This document shows positions 8,499 through 17,123 of a DNA stretch of 64,000 nucleotides, in pieces. Position numbers and translations under genes: made by a program. Within the stretch, counting starts at the first letter, position 1; every line of letters starts with the position of its first letter. The notes under the pieces are model-generated. The model saw only the letters and a program-made list of their open reading frames with translations, was not told the origin of the DNA and did not search any database. The stretch covers positions 149,908 through 213,907 of the forward strand of contig VYBN01000034.1 of the NCBI GenBank assembly GCA_009844425.1, read 5' to 3'. The DNA is from Gammaproteobacteria bacterium (GTDB lineage: Bacteria > Pseudomonadota > Gammaproteobacteria > Steroidobacterales > Foliamicaceae).

Positions 8499-10706
8499 AT
8501 GGGACAGCCCACTAAAGGGGCGAAAGCGAAGGCCGCATCGGCACCCCTAAAACGCAGGGTCACCACGCCGCTTCTGCTGCAGATGCACGCAACCGAGTGC
8601 GGCGCTGCCTGCCTGGGCAGCATCCTGGCCTATTACGGGCGCTGGGCGCCGCTTACCGAACTGCGCGAAAAATGCGAGGTGAGCCGTGACGGCTCCAGCG
8701 CCGCAAGCATCCTGCGCGCCGCCCGGCACTATGGTCTCAAGTGCAGCGGACTGAGCCTGACCAGCGAGGCGCTCAAGAAGGTGGAATTGCCCCTGATCCT
8801 GTTCTGGCAGTTTCACCATTTCCTGATTCTCGAAGGATTCGACAGAGACAATTTCTACCTCAACGACCCTGCCACCGGGCGCCGCACGGTTTCGGTCGAA
8901 GAGTTCGACAAGGGCTACAGCAACGTTGCCCTGAGATTCGAGCGTACGGCGGATTTCCGTCCGGGCGGCGAAAGACCGGGCCTGTTGAGGCAATTGACGG
9001 CCTGGCGCGCGGACTCCTGGGGCGTGGTTGCCGGGACGGTCGCCTGCGGACTGATGCTGGCGCTGCTGGCTCTCGTTATTCCCGCAAGCGTCAGTGTTTT
9101 CGTGGACCATGTTCTGGCAAACAACCGGCCCTGGGGGGGATTGGTGACGGCTTTTCTGGGCGCCGGCATCCTGGTTTACGTACTGTCCCTGCTCAAGCAC
9201 CGTTTCCTGAACCGTCTGGCGATCCGCATCTCGGTGGTCGGCTTCAACAGCGGCTTGACGCGGCTGCTTCGCCTGCCGGTCGAGTTCTTCCAGCACAGGC
9301 TGGTGGGCGACCTGACCGACCGGGTCACCTCCATCGACCGGATCGCAAAGAACCTGACCGGCCAGCTTCTGGTGCTCATTATCGACATGGCGATGAGCGC
9401 GGTATTTCTGGTGGCGATGCTGGCCTACGATGTCTGGCTGGCGCTGACCGTGCTGGCTCTGGCGATCGTGAACGGAGTGCTGGCTTACTTCGTCAAGTCG
9501 TTGCGCGCCGATCGCAGCCATGCGATGAGGCGTGAGCAGGGAATGCTGATCGGCGTTGGCATGCAGATGCTGAGTCATGTGGACAACCTGCGCATGACGG
9601 CCACGGACGATCGGTTCTTTTCACGCTGGAGCGGCCAGCAGGCGCGCGAACTCGGTGCGCGCCGGCGCTATTCCGAACTGGGCTATCTCGACGCCGCGCT
9701 TCCGGGCCTCATCGCTGCGCTGCGTGCCGCGGCGATCCTCGGCATCGGAGCCACCCGGGTGATGGCGGGAGACATCACGCTGGGCACGCTCGTCGGACTC
9801 TACATTCTGGCGGAGATGTTTCTGGCGCCTATCGGGCGCTTCCTGGAACTCGCGGACAAGCGCCAGGCGCTCGAGACGGACATGCAAAGGCTGGAAGACA
9901 TCTCCAAGGCGGAGGAAGATCCCGTTTTCGCCCGCCGCAGTCCCGAGTCCGAGTCGATCCCGACGTTCAATGGCCGACTGCAGCTTGCAGGCCGCGTCGA
10001 ATTGCGGGAGGTCACCTTCGGCTACAACAAGGCCAGGCCGCCGTTGATCAAGGACTTCAACCTGGTAATCAGGCCGGGGCGCCGGGTTGCCGTGGTCGGC
10101 CCCAGCGGTTCCGGCAAGTCCACCCTGTCGCGCCTGGTTGCGGGGATCTATCAGCCCTGGTCCGGCGAAATCCTGTTCGATGGCCATCCGCGGCATGAGA
10201 TTCCCGAGGAAGTACTGCGGCGATCCGTTTCCATGGTGGATCAGGACGTGGTGCTTTTCTCCGCTTCCCTGCGCGACAACATCACCTTGTGGAACCCGGC
10301 CGTACCGGACGAAGCCGTCATCGCCGCGGCGCGGGATGCCTGCATCCACGACGAAATTCTTCGCCGGCCGCAGGGCTATGCCACCCGGGTCGAGGAAGCC
10401 GGCGTGAATTTCAGCGGCGGCCAGCGTCAGCGGCTGGAAATCGCCCGCGCGCTGGTGGGCAATCCGACCGTGCTCATTCTGGACGAGGCCACCAGCGCGC
10501 TGGATGCAGCGACGGAAGAATACGTAGATGATGCCTTGCGGCGCAGGGGCGTGAGCTGCCTGATTGTGGCGCACCGGCTGAGCACCGTCAGGGACTGCGA
10601 CGAAATCATCGTGCTCGACAAGGGCGTCGAAGTGCAGCGCGGCAACCACGACGAGTTGATCGCCGATCGGGAAGGCACCTACTACAAGCTCGTCAAGGCC
10701 GGTTGA
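8499..10706 (+). CDS. NHLM-type ABC exporter with N-terminal C39 peptidase
   Basis: A 735-residue bifunctional peptidase-transporter. The C39 domain (residues 24-150) has the catalytic Cys in ATECGAACLGSI (C34), His in FHHFLIL (H107) and Asp in LNDPATG (D123), so it should be active. It would cut leader peptides after a small-residue/Gly pair. Six TMs follow (about 165-440), then an ATPase with Walker A GPSGSGKST (about 534), signature FSGGQRQRLEIARAL and Walker B VLILDEATSALD. The family processes and exports bacteriocin-like peptides. Both precursors in the locus end their leader in ISAG, a fitting cleavage site. A ribosome site (AAGGAA) precedes the ATG. The next ABC gene follows after 4 bp. 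Confidence 0.93.
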   Translation: MGQPTKGAKAKAASAPLKRRVTTPLLLQMHATECGAACLGSILAYYGRWAPLTELREKCEVSRDGSSAASILRAARHYGLKCSGLSLTSEALKKVELPLILFWQFHHFLILEGFDRDNFYLNDPATGRRTVSVEEFDKGYSNVALRFERTADFRPGGERPGLLRQLTAWRADSWGVVAGTVACGLMLALLALVIPASVSVFVDHVLANNRPWGGLVTAFLGAGILVYVLSLLKHRFLNRLAIRISVVGFNSGLTRLLRLPVEFFQHRLVGDLTDRVTSIDRIAKNLTGQLLVLIIDMAMSAVFLVAMLAYDVWLALTVLALAIVNGVLAYFVKSLRADRSHAMRREQGMLIGVGMQMLSHVDNLRMTATDDRFFSRWSGQQARELGARRRYSELGYLDAALPGLIAALRAAAILGIGATRVMAGDITLGTLVGLYILAEMFLAPIGRFLELADKRQALETDMQRLEDISKAEEDPVFARRSPESESIPTFNGRLQLAGRVELREVTFGYNKARPPLIKDFNLVIRPGRRVAVVGPSGSGKSTLSRLVAGIYQPWSGEILFDGHPRHEIPEEVLRRSVSMVDQDVVLFSASLRDNITLWNPAVPDEAVIAAARDACIHDEILRRPQGYATRVEEAGVNFSGGQRQRLEIARALVGNPTVLILDEATSALDAATEEYVDDALRRRGVSCLIVAHRLSTVRDCDEIIVLDKGVEVQRGNHDELIADREGTYYKLVKAG

Positions 10707-10710
10707 AGCG

Positions 10711-13635
10711 ATGCCCCGCACGCAATACACATCCATCGCGGAACTCGCCGCCCGGTCCGGCCAATCCGTGCCCTGCGCCGGCAACATGCCGGTGAAGCTT
10801 GACGACCCGGACAGCGTCTGGTTCATCGATCAGGGCGCCGTCGATCTGTTCCTGATTGAATTCAAGGACGGTGTGGAGCAGACGGCGCCGCAGCATCTTT
10901 TGCGCGCGGAGGCCGGCGGCTTTCTGCCGGGCGTCGCGCCGGATGAGGACGACACGACATTCAGCCTGATCGCGAAGGGATTGCCCGGTACGTTCCTGAA
11001 GCGGCTGCCGGCGAGCATGCTCTCCAGGTTGGACCCGGCCGAACTGGCCGAACAGACCGATGCCTGGCTGAGCGGCGTTACCGACACGCTGTTCCGTTAT
11101 GCAACCCACAGTCCGCGCCCCGATGCGCTGGTCGAACCGGATCAGACACGAACCCTGGGCCCGGGGACGGTGTCCGTCAGGCGTGGAGTCGTATGGGTAT
11201 CCCGGCCGCCCGCAGGCGCCAGCCTTTTCATGGACCTGATCGACTGTTCCGAACTCAGCGGGGCAGGCAGTCCGCAGGAAGCCGTGATTCCTCTGACTCA
11301 AACCGGCTGGCTCACCCTGTCCGACGCCGCGGCGCTTTCCGCCAGGTCGTCCGAGACGCTTGCGGCGGAAGGCGCGCTGCTTCCGGCGCTGGCTTCCTTT
11401 CACGTCGTTGCCTTTGCCCTCGAGCGGCTCAACCGCCGGCTCGCGGTAGTCGACAGCGCGAATCTGGAACGCGCGCGGACAAGCAGCCGCCGCGTGGCCG
11501 AGGAAGTCGCCCGGCGCCGGCTGTTCAATATCTATGACCTGCCGGACGATCGGGGCGCGGTCGCGGACGATACGGCTCTTGCGGATGCCGTGAAGATCGT
11601 CGGCCGCCGCGAGGGCATCGAATTCAGGATTCCGGCGCGCTCCGGACCCTTCGATTCACCGGTCGGACTGGCCGATATCCTGGATGCCTCCGGCGTGCGT
11701 GCCCGGCGGGTGCGATTGAGCGCAGAGGACAAATGGTGGCGGGGCGACAGCAATGCGATGCTGGCCTTCCGGGCCGAGGACGGCCGTCCCGTCGCGCTGC
11801 TGCCGGGAGCGTTCGGGCGCTACCGGGAAATCGACCCGATCAGCAAGCGCAGCAGCAGGGTAACGGCGGAGCGCGCGGGCGCACTGCGGGACGACGCGTG
11901 GATGTTCTATCCGCCCTTGCCCCCGGGCAGCGCGGAACCGGCCGATCTTTTCCGCATCGGTGTGCGAGGATCGGGCGCCGATCTGGTGCGGCTGGTTTTG
12001 GCGGGGCTGCCGGGCGGTCTGATCAAGCTGGCGCCGGCGTTGGCTCTCGGCTTCGTCGCGAACCATATCGTCCGGGGCGGAAGTCCCGGCGCGCTCTACG
12101 CGGTGGCCCTGGCGCTGGCGGGTCTGGGCCTGCTCGGCGCACTGCTGCACCTGCTTCAGGGTACGGCGATGATGCGGCTGGAGAATCGCTCGTCGTCGCG
12201 GATCGAGGCCGCCTTCTGGGACCGCCTTCTGCGGCTGCCCCGAAGCGTTTTGCGCCGCTACCCGGCCGGCGATCTGGCCATGTCGGGGATGACCTTCCAG
12301 AATCTGCGCGACGGATTGCAGGGAGCGCTCGCGGACAGCGTGCTGTCGCTCATTTTCCTGCTCCCCGTTTTTGGCGTGATTTTCTTTTACGACGCAACGC
12401 TCGGAATCATCGCCCTGGCCTTCAGCCTGACGTCGCTGCTGGTAACGGTAGCGCTCGGATCGGGCCAGGTTTCATCCCACGGCCGCATGGCCGGCGCAGT
12501 ACGCCGCGCAACCGGGAACCTTTTCCAGATCATCAAGGGGATCGCCAAGCTGCGTGTCGAGAACGCGGAAGGGTCGGCTTTCGCCATGTCCGCCAGGGAT
12601 TATCGCGAGCAAAAGCGCGCGGAGTACGATTTGGGCACGATGCAGGGGCATTTGCAGGCCTTCGGCGCCGCGCTCCCCTTCCTTGCGGGCGCGGCACTGA
12701 TTATTGCGGTGGCGACGACCGGCGACCGGACTGTCCCAGTCAGCGATTTTCTCGTCGTTTACACAGTGTTCATTGCCTATCAGGCCGCCGTTGCCCGGCT
12801 CGGCGAGTCATTCGGCGTGATTGCCGGCATGCGGCCGGCGTTCGACCACATGCGCCCCCTGCTCGCCGCGGCTCCCGAGACCGCGGTCGAGGGCGAGCCG
12901 GTCGAATACCTGGCCGGGGAGGTTCTGTTCGACCATATCTCCTTCCGCTACGATCCCGACGGCCCGCTGATTCTCGACGATGTCACGATACGCGCCCGTC
13001 CCGGAGAGTTCGTCGCCATTGCCGGCGAATCCGGGGCCGGCAAGAGCACGCTGTTCCGGCTTGCGCTGGGCGTGGACCAGCCATCCTCCGGATCGGTCTA
13101 TTACGACGGACGCGACCTGCGGCGCCTGAACCTGAAACAGCTGCGCCGGAAAATAGGCGTGGTCCCCCAGTCGGTGCAACTTCATCCCCAGGACCTCTGG
13201 GACAATATCGTCGCCCACCACGACGAAGCGTCCACCGAGGAAGCCTGGCAGGCGGCCCAGACCGCCGAAATCGAGCGCGAGATCAAGTCAATGCCCATGG
13301 GCATGATGACGCTGGTCGGCACCAGCGGCGCAGTCCTTTCAGGCGGGGAGAGTCAGCGCATCACGATCGCGCGCGCGCTGATGCGCGGACCCCGGATTCT
13401 GCTGCTGGACGAAGCGACCAACTGGCTCGACAACGAGAGTCAGGCCCAGGTCATGCAGAACCTGGCCGTGCTGACCTCGACTCGGATTGTCATCGCCCAC
13501 CGCCTCTCGACGCTGGAACATGCCGACCGCATCTACGTGCTGCAGGCCGGCAAGGTCGTGCAAAGCGGCGCCTTCGGGGAACTCATGGAGGTGGAAGGCG
13601 TATTCCGGGACCTGGTCAAGAGGCAGATCGCTTAA
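10711..13635 (+). CDS. NHLM-type ABC transporter, ATP-binding/permease, with long N-terminal extension
   Basis: A 974-residue protein. The first 400 or so residues lack a C39 active site and form the extension typical of the second NHLM transporter (cyclic-nucleotide-domain-like start, then a region reminiscent of degenerate peptidase). TMs span about 425-690. The ATPase has Walker A GESGAGKST (about 772), signature LSGGESQRITIARAL (about 876) and Walker B ILLLDEATNWLD (about 896). It starts 4 bp after the C39 exporter, and the two probably form a heterodimer or act in sequence. In the family it lacks protease function and helps export the same peptide. Tight spacing shows it belongs to the operon. 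Confidence 0.92.
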   Translation: MPRTQYTSIAELAARSGQSVPCAGNMPVKLDDPDSVWFIDQGAVDLFLIEFKDGVEQTAPQHLLRAEAGGFLPGVAPDEDDTTFSLIAKGLPGTFLKRLPASMLSRLDPAELAEQTDAWLSGVTDTLFRYATHSPRPDALVEPDQTRTLGPGTVSVRRGVVWVSRPPAGASLFMDLIDCSELSGAGSPQEAVIPLTQTGWLTLSDAAALSARSSETLAAEGALLPALASFHVVAFALERLNRRLAVVDSANLERARTSSRRVAEEVARRRLFNIYDLPDDRGAVADDTALADAVKIVGRREGIEFRIPARSGPFDSPVGLADILDASGVRARRVRLSAEDKWWRGDSNAMLAFRAEDGRPVALLPGAFGRYREIDPISKRSSRVTAERAGALRDDAWMFYPPLPPGSAEPADLFRIGVRGSGADLVRLVLAGLPGGLIKLAPALALGFVANHIVRGGSPGALYAVALALAGLGLLGALLHLLQGTAMMRLENRSSSRIEAAFWDRLLRLPRSVLRRYPAGDLAMSGMTFQNLRDGLQGALADSVLSLIFLLPVFGVIFFYDATLGIIALAFSLTSLLVTVALGSGQVSSHGRMAGAVRRATGNLFQIIKGIAKLRVENAEGSAFAMSARDYREQKRAEYDLGTMQGHLQAFGAALPFLAGAALIIAVATTGDRTVPVSDFLVVYTVFIAYQAAVARLGESFGVIAGMRPAFDHMRPLLAAAPETAVEGEPVEYLAGEVLFDHISFRYDPDGPLILDDVTIRARPGEFVAIAGESGAGKSTLFRLALGVDQPSSGSVYYDGRDLRRLNLKQLRRKIGVVPQSVQLHPQDLWDNIVAHHDEASTEEAWQAAQTAEIEREIKSMPMGMMTLVGTSGAVLSGGESQRITIARALMRGPRILLLDEATNWLDNESQAQVMQNLAVLTSTRIVIAHRLSTLEHADRIYVLQAGKVVQSGAFGELMEVEGVFRDLVKRQIA

Positions 13636-13645
13636 GCCGAATCCG

Positions 13646-14947
13646 TTGAAGAAACCCCTCAACGCAGCGAAATATCTCGTCGCAAAGGCCGGTTCCGACG
13701 GCCCGTTTCGCCAACGCCTGCTGGCGGCGCCGAAAGAAACGATCGAAACGGAGCTGGGCGTGACGATGGCCGACGGCCATGAGATACATGTTCACGAAAA
13801 TTCGGACACCGTCACGCATCTCGTCCTTCCGCCGCCGAGCAGGCTCAGCGAGGAAGAGCGCGAAGCGGCTAGGACCGGCGTGGCGTCGCTCGAGTATCTC
13901 CGGCAGACCATGTACGACCCGGCACCCGACATTCGTCCGCCGGCCGGACAGCCGGCAACGGCCCCGCGCGGCTCCCTTGCGCCCGGGGCGCTTGCGACGG
14001 CGGGCAGGGAGAGCATTCGCCGCGGCCTTGCGTTCCTGGATTCCGCAGTGGACGCAAATGGCGCCTGGCACTGCATCCGGTTCAGCACGGCAGATCCGGA
14101 CATTCCGCGGCATTTCGAAAGGCCGGCTTTCGTTTCCGCCTTCTGTGCACTGGCCCTCGAAAGTTGCGGGGAGGCGGTGGCCCGGGCCATCCGCAGCCGC
14201 ACGAGGCAGTATCTGGTCGACACCATTGAATACCCGGGATTGTGGCGCTATTACCGTCATCTGCCCCGGGACCTTGACAGCTCCGCACTCTGTTCGCTGG
14301 TAATCGCGGAGCACCCTTGGATTGTTCTGGGAAGGAACGTTTCCCGAATGCTGGCCAACCGCGACGAACAGGGACGTTTCCTGACCTGGTTGCTGGAGGA
14401 AGGAGAACCTGATGTCGTTTCGCGCTTTCGCATCGAAGCCGACCCCGTAGTCAATGCGAATGTCATCGCCTGCCTGGGCGACCATCCCGAAACCAGGGAC
14501 GCTCAAGCCTGGCTGACAGACCTGATCGCCGAGGGCCGCGTCGAAGGTTCGTCCAAGTGGTACCCCGACGCGGTCGCGACCTACTATGCAACCACCCGGG
14601 CCATGATTCGCGCGCGGCCTGCTTTCGAGGGCCTGCGTCCGGTACTGGCTGACGCCATCCTGGGCTTGCGCGACGGCGCCGACGGGTTCGGCAACGTCCT
14701 GCAGACCGCTCAGGCGGTGTCGGCGCTCCACAACATCGGATGCCTTGAAGAAGCGAATGTGAGACGCCTGGCGGAAAGGTTGATCGGATCGCAGCACGAG
14801 GACGGCAGCTGGCCGGAACTGCTGGCGTTTGGCGACCAGACGTTGAGGTGGGGCACGGTAGGGCAGATAGGACATGGCTCCGAGGCCATGACCACCGCGT
14901 TTTGCATCGAAGCATTGGAGCGCCTGATCGAAATCCTGGCCGGATGA
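13646..14947 (+). CDS. NHLP-leader-like domain fused to squalene-cyclase/prenyltransferase-like toroid
   Basis: The TTG at 13646 gives a 433-residue protein (MKKPLNAAKYLVAKAG). No ATG fits and no strong ribosome site is seen, so coupling to the ABC gene 10 bp upstream is likely. Residues about 12-78 align without gaps with the precursor leaders of this locus (FRQRLLAAPKETI, HVHEN, HLVLPPP), ending in ARTG where the precursors have ISAG. After a Pro/Ala-rich linker, residues about 115-433 look like an alpha-alpha toroid of the prenyltransferase/squalene-cyclase superfamily (RESIRRGLAFLDSAVDANGA, DGFGNVLQTAQAV, SQHEDGSWPE). No DxDD acid motif of squalene-hopene cyclases is visible, so catalysis is uncertain. 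It may be a leader-guided modifier or a secreted cargo. Confidence 0.75.
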   Translation: MKKPLNAAKYLVAKAGSDGPFRQRLLAAPKETIETELGVTMADGHEIHVHENSDTVTHLVLPPPSRLSEEEREAARTGVASLEYLRQTMYDPAPDIRPPAGQPATAPRGSLAPGALATAGRESIRRGLAFLDSAVDANGAWHCIRFSTADPDIPRHFERPAFVSAFCALALESCGEAVARAIRSRTRQYLVDTIEYPGLWRYYRHLPRDLDSSALCSLVIAEHPWIVLGRNVSRMLANRDEQGRFLTWLLEEGEPDVVSRFRIEADPVVNANVIACLGDHPETRDAQAWLTDLIAEGRVEGSSKWYPDAVATYYATTRAMIRARPAFEGLRPVLADAILGLRDGADGFGNVLQTAQAVSALHNIGCLEEANVRRLAERLIGSQHEDGSWPELLAFGDQTLRWGTVGQIGHGSEAMTTAFCIEALERLIEILAG

Positions 14948-15026
14948 AGGATTTGCGACGATGTCATGCGGTGCTAACATGAACCCCGATGTAAAGCGGG
15001 GGTGAACATCCCGTAGAGACGCTGTC

Positions 15027-17069
15027 ATGCCGCAGGAAACAGCCGCAAGCGGGGGCTTTGGGCCACACAATGCCGATGTCTCAAGGCTGATCGAGCCTTC
15101 GATCCGAACGGCCCTGCCGCACTATCTGCCGCTGGGCGTATTTCCCCTGATTCTCGCCGCGGCGGCCTATGGAGGCTGGTGGTTGTTGCCGCCGTTTCTG
15201 TTCTTTGCCGCCGCCACGCCGCTCGATCGGGCGTTGGGTCTCGACGGACGCAACATGGATCCGGCCAAAGCGCCGGGTCGCCGCCTGATCTGGCACAACC
15301 TGCCGGTCTGGTGCTGGGCGTTTCTTTGGCCTGTCACTCTGGTTTTCGGCCTGTGGCAGATTCTGGTTGCGAATCCGTTTGCAATCTGGGAGAACGTGAT
15401 ACTGGCGATCATCCTGACGATGGAGGCGCAGGCGGTCTTCATTGTCGGTCACGAACTGGTTCACAGGCGCACTCCCTGGGAAAGACGGTGGGGCGAATTC
15501 CTGCTTGCCTCGGCTTCCTATCCGCAATACGCCACGGAACACGTCTACATCCACCATGCGCAGGTGGGCACGCCGCACGACATGGGATCCGCGCCTAAGG
15601 GCGAGAGTTTCTGGAGTTATTTTCCGAAGGAAATCGTAAGCAACCTCACCAATTCGTGGAAAATGGCAAGCCAGCTCCTGGCGCGCCGCCGACTGCCCGT
15701 CTGGCACTACAGCAATCCGTTCTGGCGCTACGGCATCTATGTCGCATTCTGGTACGGACTTGTGTTCTGGATGGGCGGAATCTGGGCGGTCCTGGTCTTC
15801 CTCTTCCTCGGTTTCTGCTGCGTGTTCTCGATGAAGATCAGCAATTACCTGCAACACTACGGTCTTCGCCGGGTCCTTCTTCCGAACGGCCGCTGGGAAA
15901 AGGTGGCGCCGCGCCATTCGTGGAGCGCCGACTGGAAGTTCAGCAACTGGATGTTCTTCAACATGCAGCGCCACGCGGACCATCATGCGCTGGCCAGCCG
16001 CCCCTATCCGCTGCTGCAGATCACCGGGGCGGACGAATCGCCGTTCCTGCCGGGCACCTACAGCGACCTGATGAACATCGTGCTGCGGCCGAAGCGCTGG
16101 TTCGAGAAGATGGATCCGCTGGTGGATCAATGGCGCAAGCACTTCTACCCCGAAATTGACGACTGGAGCGCGTACGACAGCCCCGTTGCCGCGGCACGGC
16201 CCGAGCATCTGAGCGCAATCATTGAAATCTTCGGGTCCGCCCCGCGGCTGGCGCGATGGATCGAACGCAACCCCGAACTGCTGGACAATCTCAAGGATCC
16301 GGAATTCACCGATCTCGACCTGCCCAGGGGGTTCATGTCGGATCCGGATGTCGAATCGATCGCGCGGCGCGGGCTGGCGCGAGTGTATTGGACTTTCGAG
16401 ATGAGCGTCGAGGAAATGAAGGGCCTGATGGCCGAGATTCCGGCGACCGATGCGAAAGACACCGCGGAAGTGGTGCGTAACTGGTCGAACGACAAGGCAT
16501 TTCAGATCGGAATGCACGTGGTGCGCGGAAACCTGTCTGCGGACGAGGCCAGGACCGCCTTGTCCAATCTGGCCGAAGCCTCGATCGCCACCGTGCTGGC
16601 CTCGGTGGTCGCGGATTTTGTGGACCGGCGCGGGCCCGTGAGTGAAGGTGGGGCCGCCGCGATACTACTGGGCGATCTCGCCGGCCGGGAGGCTCATCCG
16701 GGCGTAGCGGCCGATTTCCTGTTTGTGCATGACGGCCCCGGCGACGGCGGGCGGCTATGCGCGCTGTTTCTCGACAAGCTGACCGGTCTGTCGCAGAACA
16801 GCCTGTTGTTCTCCCCGGTCCCGCACGGAACGGAGCGCTGTGTCGTGTTGCCGTCAAGTGAGCTGGCCGAGCATTGCAGGAATGTCGGCCCGGCCGGGAG
16901 TGCCGACCTCGCCACGGCGCGCTGCGTGTTCGAGACCGGCGATTCCAGGATAGGGGCCCGCTTCGACGAAGTGCGGCGCGCCGTCCTGTCCGAATGGGGC
17001 GCGCCGCCGGCAGCGGAGAACGCACCCGACGCCGAAGCGGAACTCAATGCCTTTCTCACGCGCGCCTGA
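15027..17069 (+). CDS. AlkB-like diiron membrane hydroxylase/desaturase fused to a degenerate GlnE-like domain
   Basis: A 680-residue protein. Residues 1-385 are an AlkB-type membrane enzyme with several TMs and all histidine boxes: GHELVH (141-146), EHVYIHH (171-177), NYLQHYGL (273-280) and MQRHADHH (313-320). These bind two irons that activate oxygen for hydroxylation or desaturation of C-H bonds. Residues about 395-680 resemble glutamine-synthetase adenylyltransferase (APRLARWIERNPELLDNL; NDKAFQIGMHVVRGNLSADE). The nucleotidyltransferase signature is eroded: GDLAGREAHPGVAADFLFV (549-567) replaces the usual G-K-L-G-G..GSDxDL, removing the metal-binding acids. The domain is probably a binding module rather than an enzyme. 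It is embedded in the RiPP operon, so it may oxidise the peptide or a lipid partner (inference). Confidence 0.85.
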   Translation: MPQETAASGGFGPHNADVSRLIEPSIRTALPHYLPLGVFPLILAAAAYGGWWLLPPFLFFAAATPLDRALGLDGRNMDPAKAPGRRLIWHNLPVWCWAFLWPVTLVFGLWQILVANPFAIWENVILAIILTMEAQAVFIVGHELVHRRTPWERRWGEFLLASASYPQYATEHVYIHHAQVGTPHDMGSAPKGESFWSYFPKEIVSNLTNSWKMASQLLARRRLPVWHYSNPFWRYGIYVAFWYGLVFWMGGIWAVLVFLFLGFCCVFSMKISNYLQHYGLRRVLLPNGRWEKVAPRHSWSADWKFSNWMFFNMQRHADHHALASRPYPLLQITGADESPFLPGTYSDLMNIVLRPKRWFEKMDPLVDQWRKHFYPEIDDWSAYDSPVAAARPEHLSAIIEIFGSAPRLARWIERNPELLDNLKDPEFTDLDLPRGFMSDPDVESIARRGLARVYWTFEMSVEEMKGLMAEIPATDAKDTAEVVRNWSNDKAFQIGMHVVRGNLSADEARTALSNLAEASIATVLASVVADFVDRRGPVSEGGAAAILLGDLAGREAHPGVAADFLFVHDGPGDGGRLCALFLDKLTGLSQNSLLFSPVPHGTERCVVLPSSELAEHCRNVGPAGSADLATARCVFETGDSRIGARFDEVRRAVLSEWGAPPAAENAPDAEAELNAFLTRA

Positions 17070-17123
17070 GGGCGTCCGTTGGTCCGGGCCCGAACGGTAA
17101 CGAATCCTCAGCGCGGAACACGG

